DNA from: Paenibacillus sp. DMB5
Lineage (GTDB): Bacteria > Bacillota > Bacilli > Paenibacillales > Paenibacillaceae
Length of the DNA: 64,000 nt
NCBI RefSeq assembly: GCF_001517085.1
Contig: NZ_LRAC01000012.1
Location: 1 to 64,000 of the forward strand
Reading direction: 5' to 3'
Shown here: one piece after another, positions 23,621 to 32,564 of the stretch
Numbering within the stretch: the stretch's first letter is position 1
Layout of the letters: each line of letters starts with the position of its first letter
Notes under the pieces: generated by a model
Seen by the model: the letters and a program-made list of their open reading frames with translations, nothing else
Told to the model about the DNA's origin: nothing
Databases searched by the model: none
Translations under genes and position numbers: made by a program

Positions 23621-24451
23621 ATGAGCTATTTTACCGACTTAACATGGAAAGAATCCATTAAAGATATAATCGATGTTCTGATCGTCAGCTACATTATCTA
23701 CAAGGTTCTCAATATGGTGCGCGGCACACGGGCAGTCCAGCTGCTTAAGGGGATTCTTGTGCTGGTTATTATCTGGGCGCTAAGTACGGTTCTGGATCTC
23801 TACACGCTGAAATGGCTGATGAACCAGATCTATACGTTCGGGATATTTGCGATCTTTATTATTTTTCAGCCTGAGCTGCGCAGGGGGCTGGAGCAGCTTG
23901 GCCGGGGCAAGTTTTTTGGCCGGGCTTCGGAGAATGATGAAGAGATCAGCCGGCTGGTCGGTGAAGTGATTAAAGCCGTGAATTACCTGTCCAAGCGAAA
24001 GATCGGGGCACTTATCGTATTTGAGCGGGCGACTGGTCTGAATGAATACACGGAATCGGGGATTCCAATGCGTTCTGTGGTAAGCTCGGAGCTGCTGATT
24101 AATATTTTTATTCCCAATACTCCGCTGCATGACGGTGCACTGATTATGCAGGACGGACAGATTGCCGCGGCCGCCTGTTATCTTCCTCTCTCAGAGAATC
24201 CGTTCATCAGCAAAGAGCTGGGGACACGCCACCGTGCGGCGATCGGGATCAGTGAGGTTGCGGACTCGGTATCTGTTGTAGTCTCTGAGGAGACAGGTCA
24301 AATATCGCTGGCCATTAACGGGCAGATTGTGCGCGATATTAAGGAAGAATCGCTGATCTCGAAGCTTCATCAGGAGCTGAGCGCATCTTCAACGCTGAAG
24401 GAGAAGAGCTCTGCTTTCTGGAAACGGAGAGGGGGCAAAAATAATGGATAA
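23621..24451 (+). CDS. cdaA: Diadenylate cyclase CdaA
   Basis: 276-residue membrane enzyme that makes c-di-AMP from two ATP. It has three N-terminal membrane helices (within about residues 10-85) and a DAC domain with the catalytic DGALIMQDG (about residue 173) and RHRAAIG (about residue 205) motifs. It overlaps cdaR by eight bases. CdaA, CdaR and GlmM form a known regulatory complex linking c-di-AMP to cell wall precursor synthesis, and all three genes are adjacent here. Confidence 0.96.
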   Translation: MSYFTDLTWKESIKDIIDVLIVSYIIYKVLNMVRGTRAVQLLKGILVLVIIWALSTVLDLYTLKWLMNQIYTFGIFAIFIIFQPELRRGLEQLGRGKFFGRASENDEEISRLVGEVIKAVNYLSKRKIGALIVFERATGLNEYTESGIPMRSVVSSELLINIFIPNTPLHDGALIMQDGQIAAAACYLPLSENPFISKELGTRHRAAIGISEVADSVSVVVSEETGQISLAINGQIVRDIKEESLISKLHQELSASSTLKEKSSAFWKRRGGKNNG

Positions 24452-25892
24452 GTGGATGAAGAATAACAACTTCAACAAGATTCTTGCACTTGTCTTCGGT
24501 ATTATCCTATGGACGATTGTACATGTGGATACCGAGCCTACGAACCAGACTACAGTTAACACACAGACGAAGATTATTGAAAATGTTAAAATAGAGCAGA
24601 CCGGCCTTGATGAGGAAAAGTATGTATACAGCTTCGATGCCGAGAGTGTGAGGCTTGAAGTATCGGGTAAAAATTCCGATCTCAATTTCAAGTTTTCCGA
24701 CGATTATAAGGTAACCCTCGATTTAAGCGATGTAGAACCGGGGGATACAACGCTTCCGCTGAATTATACCCTGCCTAAGGGCGTGAAGTTTGAATCGATG
24801 GACCCGTCAGAAGTGAATGTGCATGTCGAACTGCGCAACACGAGGACGTTCCCTGTTACCCTGATTACAAGCGGTGCTCCGGCAGAAGGGTATAAGCTCG
24901 GCACGGCCGTTATTAACCCTGCTGATGTTGAAGTTACCCTGCCAGCCAGTGAACTGAGTAAAGTAACCACTGTTCAGGGGACGATTGAGCTGGATGGGGA
25001 GAATGAGACCTTTACGGAAAAAAGAATGCGGCTGGCTGCCTACGACAGCAGCGGAAATGAGATTAGCGGTGCTGTTATTGAGCCCGCTACAGTTGCTGTT
25101 GAGCTGCCGATTACGCTACCGTACAAAACGCTACCGCTGGATGTGAGCTTCACAGGGCAGCTTCCAGGCTCACTGGTACTGTCCAGAGTCACTCCGGAGA
25201 TGGATACAGTTACGGTATACGGCAGCGAGGAAGCGCTGGCCGGGTTATCCTCCTATGATGCAGTTCTTGATCTGAGCACGGTTCAGTCTGCAGGAACACA
25301 GCAGGTGAAGCTGGAGCTTGCTCCGCCTGAAGGAATAGCAAAGATTGAGCCTACCGCAATGAATGTTTCCGTTTCTGCAGCTGAAATTGCTGAACGGACG
25401 ATGGATAATATCCCGATCAAGCTTGAAGGTGTGGCCAGCGGGCTTACAGCCGTGGTTACGGATCCGGCTGCCAAAGCGATTTCTCTGACTCTGGCGGGCG
25501 CTCCTACACTGCTGGATCAGCTAGATCAGGATAATATCAGTGTTGTTGCCGATGTCGGCGGACTGTCAGCAGGGGTTCATCAGGTCTCACTGCAGATCTC
25601 AATGCCGAGGTTCATTTCAATGGTCAATTCCTCACAGCCGAAGATAGTTACCATTGATCTGCAGGCGCCTGCAACACCTGCGGCAACAGTAAGTCCGGAC
25701 ACCGGTATTGCGCCGACCCCTGAGCCGAGCTCGGAAGCTGTTTCCGGCGGGGAAACCAGTGTGGAGCCGACCCATAGCCCAGAGCCATCAGGCACCGCCA
25801 CACCGGAGCCGGCGGAGGATGTGCCGGAGAGCAGCAGTACTCCCGCAGGAAGCGGGAATACGACGAATACCGGGGGCAATGGCGGTACGTAA
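24444..25892 (+). CDS. cdaR: CdaA regulator CdaR (YbbR domains)
   Basis: 482-residue protein with one N-terminal membrane helix (about residues 9-27, ILALVFGIILWTIV) and four successive YbbR beta domains outside the membrane (about residues 40-400). A Pro/Ser/Thr/Glu-rich disordered tail of about 70 residues follows (TPEPSSEA, SPEPSGTATPEP). It modulates CdaA activity. The start overlaps the cdaA 3' end, so the two are co-translated. Confidence 0.94.
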   Translation: MDKWMKNNNFNKILALVFGIILWTIVHVDTEPTNQTTVNTQTKIIENVKIEQTGLDEEKYVYSFDAESVRLEVSGKNSDLNFKFSDDYKVTLDLSDVEPGDTTLPLNYTLPKGVKFESMDPSEVNVHVELRNTRTFPVTLITSGAPAEGYKLGTAVINPADVEVTLPASELSKVTTVQGTIELDGENETFTEKRMRLAAYDSSGNEISGAVIEPATVAVELPITLPYKTLPLDVSFTGQLPGSLVLSRVTPEMDTVTVYGSEEALAGLSSYDAVLDLSTVQSAGTQQVKLELAPPEGIAKIEPTAMNVSVSAAEIAERTMDNIPIKLEGVASGLTAVVTDPAAKAISLTLAGAPTLLDQLDQDNISVVADVGGLSAGVHQVSLQISMPRFISMVNSSQPKIVTIDLQAPATPAATVSPDTGIAPTPEPSSEAVSGGETSVEPTHSPEPSGTATPEPAEDVPESSSTPAGSGNTTNTGGNGGT

Positions 25893-26058
25893 CTTTTTGT
25901 GCAGGAAAGCGTCTATGTGTAGAGCCCTTTAGTTACAAGAATCAGAATTCATTCATACAATAATTCATTAAGCTATGTAAGATGGACTTACGAATGGGCT
26001 TTATACCTCACTTCTAAAGTTTACATTGTACATGTAGCGTATTAAAAGGAGAAAAGAG

Positions 26059-27399
26059 ATGGGTAAGTATTTTGGTACAGACGGTGTGCGCGGAGTCGCT
26101 AACCAGGAGTTAACAGCAGAAATGGCCTATAGCATTGGCCGCTGCGGCGGATATGTACTGGCTGGAAACGTAGAAAAGCCAAAAGTGGTTATCGGCATGG
26201 ATACACGGATCTCTGGACCGCTGCTGGAATCAGCACTTGTAGCCGGACTGTTGTCCATCGGGGCTGAAGTAATCCGTATTGGAGTTGTCAGCACTCCAGC
26301 CGTAGCATATATAACCAGATTGCTCAAAGCGGATGCCGGTGTAATGATCTCCGCATCCCACAATCCGGTTGAAGACAACGGAATTAAGTTTTTCGGCGGA
26401 GACGGCTTTAAGCTTACCGACGAGACTGAGCTGCGCATTGAAGAGCTGATGGATGCTGAGAAGGATGAGCTTCCGCGTCCGGTTGGCGCAGGTCTTGGCA
26501 AGCTAACCGTAGACAACGATGCCAAATATCTATATCTGGAATACCTGAAGACAACGATTTCCAACCGTTTTGACGGGATTAAGGTTGTACTGGACTGCGC
26601 GCATGGTGCGGCTTATGAGCTGGCTCCGCGTTTGTTCAGAGAGCTGGGTGCCGAAGTAATCGCTATTGGAGCCGAGCCTGACGGCCTTAACATCAACGAC
26701 GGATATGGCTCGACACATCCGGAGAAGCTGCGGGAAGAGGTGCTTCGTCACGGTGCTGATCTGGGACTGGCTTTTGACGGCGATGCAGACCGCCTGATTG
26801 CCATTGATGAGACAGGTGAAGAGGTGGACGGCGATTTCATTCTCTGCATTTGCGGAGATGCAATGAACCGCTCCGGCAAGCTTAAGGATGCAACCATTGT
26901 TTCGACTGTCATGAGTAACATCGGCTTCTACAAGGCAACTGAAAAATTGGCGCTGAATACAGCCAAAACGGCTGTAGGCGACCGTTATGTGATGGAAGAA
27001 ATGCGCCGCGGCGGCTATAATCTGGGCGGGGAACAGTCCGGTCATGTTATTTTTCTGGATTACAACACAACGGGCGACGGCATCCTTACTGCAATCCAGC
27101 TCGTTGATACCATGAAGGCTGATGGTAAGAAACTGAGTGTACTGAAGTCGATGATGACCAAATATCCTCAGGTGCTTGTTAATGTGCGGGTGCAGGATAA
27201 GACGAATTATCCGAACAATCCGTCGATTGAGGCAGCGATTAAAGAGGTAGAAGGCAAGCTTGGGGATAACGGCCGTGTGCTTGTACGTCCTTCCGGGACT
27301 GAGCCGCTGATCCGTGTAATGGCCGAAGGCCCGGATAAAGCAGAACTCGATCTGTTTGTTGGACAGATTGTTGAAGTTGTAGAACGCGAATTGGTTTAA
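26059..27399 (+). CDS. glmM: Phosphoglucosamine mutase GlmM
   Basis: 446-residue enzyme converting glucosamine-6-phosphate to glucosamine-1-phosphate for UDP-GlcNAc. The phosphoserine loop [11 protein letters not shown] (about residues 100-110), the metal loop DGDADR (about residues 240-245) and the C-terminal phosphate loop RPSGTEP (about residues 412-418) are all present. AAAGGAG precedes the ATG. It can also bind and inhibit CdaA in related bacteria. Confidence 0.97.
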   Translation: MGKYFGTDGVRGVANQELTAEMAYSIGRCGGYVLAGNVEKPKVVIGMDTRISGPLLESALVAGLLSIGAEVIRIGVVSTPAVAYITRLLKADAGVMISASHNPVEDNGIKFFGGDGFKLTDETELRIEELMDAEKDELPRPVGAGLGKLTVDNDAKYLYLEYLKTTISNRFDGIKVVLDCAHGAAYELAPRLFRELGAEVIAIGAEPDGLNINDGYGSTHPEKLREEVLRHGADLGLAFDGDADRLIAIDETGEEVDGDFILCICGDAMNRSGKLKDATIVSTVMSNIGFYKATEKLALNTAKTAVGDRYVMEEMRRGGYNLGGEQSGHVIFLDYNTTGDGILTAIQLVDTMKADGKKLSVLKSMMTKYPQVLVNVRVQDKTNYPNNPSIEAAIKEVEGKLGDNGRVLVRPSGTEPLIRVMAEGPDKAELDLFVGQIVEVVERELV

Positions 27400-27426
27400 T
27401 ATACGTGTAATACCACTGGCAGGCAG

Positions 27427-27466
27427 AGCCGGCGGATGAAGATTTTTTGTGCTTCAACTGCCGGCA
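27427..27466 (+). terminator. Possible terminator after glmM
   Basis: GCCGGC and TGAAG pair with CTTCA and GCCGGC around an AT-rich loop. Only a short T tract (TTTTG) follows after further bases, so termination is uncertain. Confidence 0.4.
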
Positions 27467-27523
27467 CTGCGGCTGTTTTGAAAGTTTTTTCAACAAATTC
27501 CAGTCGTTTCAACCATTATTTCA

Positions 27524-27553
27524 TTGCCAAAAGTGATGTAAGGTGCATATAAT
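27524..27553 (+). promoter_or_regulatory. glmS promoter
   Basis: TTGCCA (27524-27529), an 18-base spacer and TATAAT (27548-27553) lie about 55 bases before the ribozyme cleavage site. Confidence 0.7.
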
Positions 27554-27595
27554 GATGAAGTGTCATTCAAGAAGGAAAGCGGGGATAGTGAGGTA

Positions 27596-27792
27596 TCAGC
27601 AATAACAAGCGCCAGAGCTTGATCTTGCGCGGGGGAGAAGGGACAGCTTAAGTTTAGGCTGGAACGGATCACGGCAGATGTAAGCTGACGAGGTGGAGGT
27701 GTTCGAAATGTTCGGCGGGGACCTCCCGGTGATGCACCAGAGCCGTAAATGGAAGCGGAAAATGTCAGGGCGACCTTTCACACAACGCTTTT
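27596..27792 (+). ncRNA. glmS ribozyme/riboswitch
   Basis: The leader of glmS carries the conserved elements of the GlcN6P-activated ribozyme: AGCGCCAGAGCTTG at the cleavage site (cut expected between A27608 and G27609), then GACGAGGTGGAGG, TTCGGCGGGGACCTCCCGG, CAGAGCCGTAA and, at the 3' end, GTCAGGGCGACC. Glucosamine-6-phosphate binding makes the RNA cleave itself, and the glmS mRNA is then degraded, giving feedback control of amino-sugar synthesis. Confidence 0.95.
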
Positions 27793-28008
27793 ATGGGTGT
27801 ACGAGGAATTAAACCATTCATGGGTATGCGCTTAAGCAAGATACGCAAGTCCTGCTGCGGCAGAGAAGAAGACTGTGCATGTCATGAATAACCTGTTTAC
27901 AGGTGACAGACCATACAACAGAATAAGGCTTTTTCTCTACACATGCCGCACGGCACGTTTCTTTCCTTATGCCGCCCACATTACAATCATTGGACGGAGG
28001 AATTTATA

Positions 28009-29841
28009 ATGTGTGGTATTGTAGGATATATTGGTAATCAGAATTCGCAGGGGATCCTGGTAGAGGGCTTGAAGAAGCTGGAGTATCGCGGTTATGATTC
28101 AGCAGGGATTGCTGTTTTCACGAAGGAAGGTCTGCAGGTTGTTAAGGCACAGGGCCGTATGGCTAACCTGGAGTCCAGACTTGAAGCTACTCCGCTGACC
28201 GGAAGTGCCGGAATCGGGCATACCCGTTGGGCAACCCACGGTAAACCATCCGACGAGAACTCTCACCCGCATACAGATGACAGCCAGAAATTCTCGGTTG
28301 TACACAACGGGATCGTCGAAAACTACCTGGAACTCAAAGAAGAACTGATCGCCGGCGGATGCCACTTTACTTCCGAGACGGATACAGAGGTTATTTCCCA
28401 CCTGATCGCCCGTGAATATGAAGGAGATATCGTTAAGGCTGTTCAAAAGGCAATCACCCATATGCGCGGTGCGTTTGCCCTGGGCGTTCTGACTGAACAC
28501 GAACCGGATAAACTGGTTGCTGTGCGTCAGGCGAGCCCGCTGATTATCGGTCTTGGCGAAGGCGAAAACTTTATCGGGTCAGACATTCCTGCACTGCTGG
28601 AATACACCCGCAACGTATATATTTTGAACGACGGCGAAATGGCTGTACTGACAAGAGATGCTGTCGAACTGATGACGATTGAAGGCAATTTTATTTCTCG
28701 GGAAATGATTACTGTCGATTGGGATGCTGTTACCGCAGAAAAAGGCGGATACGAGCACTTCATGCTGAAAGAAATCCACGAACAGCCTAAGGCTTACCGT
28801 GACACTATGCGCGGACGCATTAATGCTGAAGGCACTAAAGTAATTCTGCCAGAGCTCAACCTGACTCCTGAGCAGATCAAGAACATCCGCAACATCCAGA
28901 TCGTTGCCTGCGGTACTGCATACAATGCCGGTCTGGTTGGACGTAACCTGATCGAATCCCTGGTTCGTATTCCGGTTGAGAACGATATTGCTTCCGAATA
29001 CCGTTACCGTGCGCCAATCGTAACCCCGGAAACACTGGTCATTGTAGTCAGCCAATCCGGTGAAACGGCTGATACCCTGGCTGCCCTGCGTGAAGGTCAG
29101 GCTAACGGTGCACACGTTCTGGCAATCACTAACGTTGTAGGCAGCTCCATTGCCCGTGAAGCTAACGATGTACTGGTTACTCTGGCTGGACCGGAAATCG
29201 CGGTAGCATCGACTAAAGCTTACACTTCGCAGATCATTGCGTTCACATTGCTCGGCCTGTACATGGCTGAAGTACGCGGAACTCAAACGGATGCACAGGT
29301 TGCTGAAATTCTGGCAGCTATGAACACCCTGCCTGAGCAGGTAGAAGAAATCCTGGCTCAGAAGGATGCCATCAAGACCTATGCAGAGCAAATCTCCAGC
29401 CACAAGCACCTGTTCTTCATCGGCCGCGGCGTAGACTACGCTGTAGCTCAAGAAGGCTCGCTGAAGCTGAAAGAAATCTCCTACATTCACTCTGAAGCAT
29501 ATGCTGCAGGTGAGCTGAAGCACGGTACACTGGCTCTGATCGAGGAAGGCGTTCCGGTAATTGCCCTGGCAACCCAGGAATCCGTACTCGAAAAGACCGT
29601 CAGCAACATCAAAGAAGTGAAAGCCCGCGGCGCAGACGTACTGGCCATCACTCACCAGGAGCATGTAACAGACCTGCTGAAATCCGTTGACCAGGCGTTC
29701 GTTATTCCTAAGACCCTGCCGCTGCTGACTTCCGCACTGTCTGTAGTTGTAACTCAACTGCTGGCATACTATGCTTCGCTGGCCCTGGGTCATGATGTTG
29801 ATAAGCCACGGAATCTGGCGAAGAGTGTAACGGTAGAGTAG
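28009..29841 (+). CDS. glmS: Glutamine-fructose-6-phosphate aminotransferase GlmS
   Basis: 610-residue amidotransferase making glucosamine-6-phosphate from fructose-6-phosphate and glutamine. The start at 28009 leaves Cys2 as the glutaminase nucleophile (MCGIVGYIG) and follows GGAGG; the longer open frame is rejected. The glutaminase domain spans about residues 1-235, then two SIS domains (SQSGETADT near 350) and the conserved end KPRNLAKSVTVE. Its 3' end is the target read by TnsD in Tn7. A Tn7-like element end lies directly downstream. Confidence 0.97.
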   Translation: MCGIVGYIGNQNSQGILVEGLKKLEYRGYDSAGIAVFTKEGLQVVKAQGRMANLESRLEATPLTGSAGIGHTRWATHGKPSDENSHPHTDDSQKFSVVHNGIVENYLELKEELIAGGCHFTSETDTEVISHLIAREYEGDIVKAVQKAITHMRGAFALGVLTEHEPDKLVAVRQASPLIIGLGEGENFIGSDIPALLEYTRNVYILNDGEMAVLTRDAVELMTIEGNFISREMITVDWDAVTAEKGGYEHFMLKEIHEQPKAYRDTMRGRINAEGTKVILPELNLTPEQIKNIRNIQIVACGTAYNAGLVGRNLIESLVRIPVENDIASEYRYRAPIVTPETLVIVVSQSGETADTLAALREGQANGAHVLAITNVVGSSIAREANDVLVTLAGPEIAVASTKAYTSQIIAFTLLGLYMAEVRGTQTDAQVAEILAAMNTLPEQVEEILAQKDAIKTYAEQISSHKHLFFIGRGVDYAVAQEGSLKLKEISYIHSEAYAAGELKHGTLALIEEGVPVIALATQESVLEKTVSNIKEVKARGADVLAITHQEHVTDLLKSVDQAFVIPKTLPLLTSALSVVVTQLLAYYASLALGHDVDKPRNLAKSVTVE

Positions 29842-29874
29842 AAATGATTCGGTTAATATAATACTGATTAATTA

Positions 29875-29942
29875 CATTAGTGTATTGTTCTAACCATTAA
29901 AGTGTTGTTCTGTAAGAATTATTTGCATTAGTGTGTTGTTCT
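29875..29942. repeat. Three 17-bp repeats, likely TnsB binding sites at the transposon end
   Basis: CATTAGTGTATTGTTCT (29875-29891), CATTAAAGTGTTGTTCT (29895-29911) and CATTAGTGTGTTGTTCT (29926-29942) are near-identical and in the same orientation. Tn7 ends are arrays of about 22-bp TnsB sites containing the ACAATAAAGT-type core; the reverse complement here (AGAACAATACACTAATG) is similar in kind. The first copy begins 34 bases after the glmS stop. Confidence 0.7.
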
Positions 29943-29977
29943 GAAAAAGAATTCTAAAATCTTTATAAATCAACATG

Positions 29978-30016
29978 AGCCGTCCTAAGAATTTAGGGCG
30001 GCTTTATTATTTTTTG
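29978..30016 (+). terminator. Terminator after the island end
   Basis: AGCCGTCCTAA/TTAGGGCGGCT stem with a GAAT-type loop and a T-rich tail. It lies inside the island, past the TnsB-like repeats, and is the first terminator downstream of glmS. Confidence 0.8.
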
Positions 30017-30030
30017 TTGGGGAGATGAAA

Positions 30031-30228
30031 ATGAATAAACTAGGAGATAAAGTAAAGGCTATTCGCTTACAAAATGAATTTAATCAGGTTACTTTTGCTG
30101 AGAAATTAGGAATATCTCAGGGGAGATTAAGTGAGATTGAGCAAGGAAAGACGAAGCCTTCAGCTGAGACCTTAAGAGGATTGAGAAAAGAATTCAATGT
30201 CGATTTGAATTGGTTATTCGACGAATAA
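30031..30228 (+). CDS. Small XRE-family HTH regulator
   Basis: 65-residue protein that is essentially one HTH_3 domain (KVKAIRLQNEFNQVTFAEKLG, then ISQGRLSEIEQGKTKPS), with the C-terminus NVDLNWLFDE seen in phage Cro/CI-like proteins. ATG 30031 is chosen because GGGGAG is 6 bases before it; ATG 30025 abuts that site. It lies at the very end of the island and may control element genes, but the target is unknown. Confidence 0.8.
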   Translation: MNKLGDKVKAIRLQNEFNQVTFAEKLGISQGRLSEIEQGKTKPSAETLRGLRKEFNVDLNWLFDE

Positions 30229-30391
30229 GAAGAATAATGAATACTAATATTTAATAATAAAAATATCAGACTGATGGACACTTCATTAAGCTAATGGGCA
30301 GGATAGTTGAAAAGCTAAGTAGGGAGTTTTTCAGCGAATTCTTTAAAGAATGCCCTGCTTTGTTCAACTAACCGGATGTAAGAAAAAAAAG

Positions 30392-30416
30392 ACCGGCTGC
30401 TGTTAAGCCGGTTTTG
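30392..30416. terminator. Bidirectional hairpin terminator
   Basis: ACCGGCT/AGCCGGT stem with T residues after it and an A tract before it, so it could stop transcription from both sides. Confidence 0.65.
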
Positions 30417-30435
30417 CTCAACAATATTATAAATT

Positions 30436-30513
30436 TCCCACTAAAAAATCGCTTAATTTAGAAAACGGTATTTTCTCCATTTGATCATACAGAGTACAAT
30501 GTCCTGCTTCTTC
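30436..30513 (-). pseudogene. 3' fragment of a second hydrolase copy
   Basis: About 78 bases nearly identical to the 3' end of the alpha/beta hydrolase gene at 31222-32172 (about positions 31240-31320), sharing the TTTAGAAAACGGTATTTTCT block and the CATACAGAGTACA block. The rest of that copy is missing. The two copies flank the NAD(P)-binding gene as direct repeats. Confidence 0.8.
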
Positions 30514-30586
30514 GCTTGGCGTAGGTGTTCTGAGTTTTCTTTAATCACTTACTCATTTCATTATATATTGAGGATTGTGATCATTC

Positions 30587-31225
30587 CTAATAAAAAGAAG
30601 GTTTTGCCCAGTCAGTCCCAGGTTCACTGACTCCAAGGCTTGAGCGGATAAAACGGCTGTTGTCTTGGATAATGTCAACAACCAGTTGAGCTACTGCTTG
30701 CCGAGTTACCTGCGCACCTATAAAGGGTTCGCCTTTGTTAGTGAGCATGTAGTTCGTGTTGCCATCCTCGTTATACATCCAAGTGATCCGTAGCAAAGTG
30801 TAATCAAGAGTAGACTGTTCAAGCACAGCGGCCGACGCAGCGAATTTAGGAAGTGCACCCTGAGACATAGGAATGAGCCACTTCCCAAACTCGCCACCAA
30901 CCTCATCGTAGATGCCCAGAGACGAAGCGGCGATAATGCGTTTCACTCCAGCACGTTCCATAGCCTCCACAATAGAGTTCGTTGCTGTTTCTTCATACAT
31001 GTCGTTCACGTAGACGATATCGATCCCCTTCATGGCCTGTACAAGGCGATCCGTATCTTGAAAATCACCGTCGACCAGAATCACCCGGTTAGATTCTTTG
31101 CCTCGCAAGCGCTGGGTAGCTTGACGAGCGTACAGGGTTAGGTGAGCGCTTGTCTGTTTGAGTAGCATGTCAGTGAGATATTGGGATATTTCGCCGGCCG
31201 CTCCTAATATCAATACATTCGTCAT
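30587..31225 (-). CDS. NAD(P)-binding oxidoreductase, NmrA/SDR-like
   Basis: 212-residue Rossmann protein. The N-terminal LILGAAGEISQYL fits the GxxGxx(G/S) dinucleotide loop of atypical SDR/NmrA-like proteins; DGDFQD and YVNDMYEET follow. It lacks a strong YxxxK pair, so catalysis is uncertain. It overlaps the hydrolase gene by four bases and is presumably co-transcribed with it and the MerR gene. The substrate is unknown. Confidence 0.8.
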   Translation of the reverse strand: MTNVLILGAAGEISQYLTDMLLKQTSAHLTLYARQATQRLRGKESNRVILVDGDFQDTDRLVQAMKGIDIVYVNDMYEETATNSIVEAMERAGVKRIIAASSLGIYDEVGGEFGKWLIPMSQGALPKFAASAAVLEQSTLDYTLLRITWMYNEDGNTNYMLTNKGEPFIGAQVTRQAVAQLVVDIIQDNSRFIRSSLGVSEPGTDWAKPSFY

Positions 31226-32172
31226 AGTGATGATATCCCTTTAAAGTTCTCCACAAAAAAGTCCTTTAATTTAGAAAACGGTATTTTCTCCATTTGGTCA
31301 TACAGAGTACAGTGTCCTGCTTCTTTAACGATATATAATTCTTTAGGCTCTTTAGCTTGTTCATATGCCCAATCGCTATGTGGTTTTGTGAGTGCCTTGT
31401 CTCCTGCAATTATTAATATTGGTCTAGGTGAAATTTCGTCAATATATTGCATGATTTTTGTTGTCATAAAAGATAAGGGCATTGTAGCATTCCATGCTCC
31501 ATTTGATAAAATGGAATTCTCGTGGAATCCTCGTTCTGTGCGATAGTAATCATACACGTCTTTACCTTCATCTGGTTCATTTTCTGGGTATCCATTAGGG
31601 AATCTATCGGGACCTAAGGTACTGGTTTGGTTTTCTGCGTCGATCCAACGTTGGTTTGCTAGTTGAGTTAAGGTAGTCGTTCTATCCTCCGTTGGTATGT
31701 CGCCCATCGCTGAAATGTTATACATTGAAACAGTGGCTACAGCTTTAACTCGTTTATCAATTGAGGCCGCATTTAATGCAAATCCGCCCCAGCCACAAAT
31801 CCCAATCATTCCAATACGTTCACGATCAATAATGGATTGAAGGCCTATTCCGTCAACAGCTGCCATGAAATCTTCTGTGTTGATATCAGGTGCTGCAACA
31901 TTACGGGGTGTTCCACCACTTTCACCAGTGTATGATCCGTCAAAAGCTAGTGCAGCGAATCCAAGGGAAGCCATTTCATTAGCATACCGGCCAGATGCTT
32001 GTTCCTTGACAGCTCCGAACGGTCCACCGATTACAAGTGCAGGAAGTTTTTTGTCATCTAAATCTTTCGGTAAATATAAGTCACCGGCTAATTCTATGCC
32101 AAAACGGTTCATAAAACGGATTTCTGTTCTTGTAACTTTTTCATGAAGTTCGAAAGTGAACTTTCTCATCAT
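31222..32172 (-). CDS. Alpha/beta hydrolase with Cys nucleophile elbow
   Basis: 316-residue hydrolase. The nucleophile elbow reads GICGWGG (about residues 125-131), with Cys in place of Ser, as in dienelactone-hydrolase-like enzymes. The later acid and His lie in IIAGDKALTK (about residue 257) and EAGHCTLYD (about residue 288). AGGAGG precedes the ATG. It is in one minus-strand operon with the NAD(P)-binding gene and a MerR regulator. The substrate is not predictable from sequence. Confidence 0.85.
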   Translation of the reverse strand: MMRKFTFELHEKVTRTEIRFMNRFGIELAGDLYLPKDLDDKKLPALVIGGPFGAVKEQASGRYANEMASLGFAALAFDGSYTGESGGTPRNVAAPDINTEDFMAAVDGIGLQSIIDRERIGMIGICGWGGFALNAASIDKRVKAVATVSMYNISAMGDIPTEDRTTTLTQLANQRWIDAENQTSTLGPDRFPNGYPENEPDEGKDVYDYYRTERGFHENSILSNGAWNATMPLSFMTTKIMQYIDEISPRPILIIAGDKALTKPHSDWAYEQAKEPKELYIVKEAGHCTLYDQMEKIPFSKLKDFFVENFKGISSL

Positions 32173-32192
32173 TTTTCCTCCTACATATTTCT

Positions 32193-32564
32193 CTAAATTT
32201 TATTTTTGTATGGTGATAGTAAGGCATCATAGTTTTCAATTTTATGATTGGCAAGTTCCAAGGCTTGATTGAGTTCTTTTGCTTTTTCAATCAATTGCGC
32301 TCTTTGTTCCTCCAGAATCTTTTTTCTCTTTTCCAACGTATGGTCGCCTTCTGCAGAGAGTGACGTATATTCTTGGATACGTTCGATAGGCACTCCCATT
32401 TCTCGCATACATTTTACATAACGAATCCAATCAATATCTTGTTGAGTATATTCGCGATATCCGGAATCATTTCGCTGTATAGACGATAAGATTTTCATAC
32501 TTTCCCAGTAACGAATGGTTTCTGGCGGTAACTTGAAGTATTCGGCAACTTCTTTAATCTTAAT
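32193..32564 (-). CDS. MerR-family regulator, apparent ATT start
   Basis: The conserved MerR reading frame begins IKIKEVAEYFKLPPETIRYW, the HTH that binds promoter DNA, and continues to 32193 with a coiled-coil dimer helix. The frame is closed upstream by a stop codon and contains no ATG, GTG or TTG before the HTH. AAGGAGG lies 7 bases before an ATT codon at 32564. Initiation at ATT is possible but rare. The next ATG (32498) would remove the recognition helix. It probably controls the two downstream genes. Confidence 0.75.
   Translation of the reverse strand: MKIKEVAEYFKLPPETIRYWESMKILSSIQRNDSGYREYTQQDIDWIRYVKCMREMGVPIERIQEYTSLSAEGDHTLEKRKKILEEQRAQLIEKAKELNQALELANHKIENYDALLSPYKNKI

Larger units (their letters stand above)
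30229..30586. other. Noncoding stretch with hairpin and gene remnant
   Basis: 358 bases without an intact gene. It holds an imperfect inverted pair TAGTTGAA/TTCAACTA (about 30305 and 30363), a bidirectional hairpin at 30392-30416 and the truncated hydrolase copy at 30436-30513. Confidence 0.5.

Noticed and set aside
28579..29793. 404-codon minus-strand open frame opposite glmS
   Set aside because: Antisense shadow of the highly biased glmS coding strand. It has no family features (many Cys, Gln, Ser) and no ribosome site.
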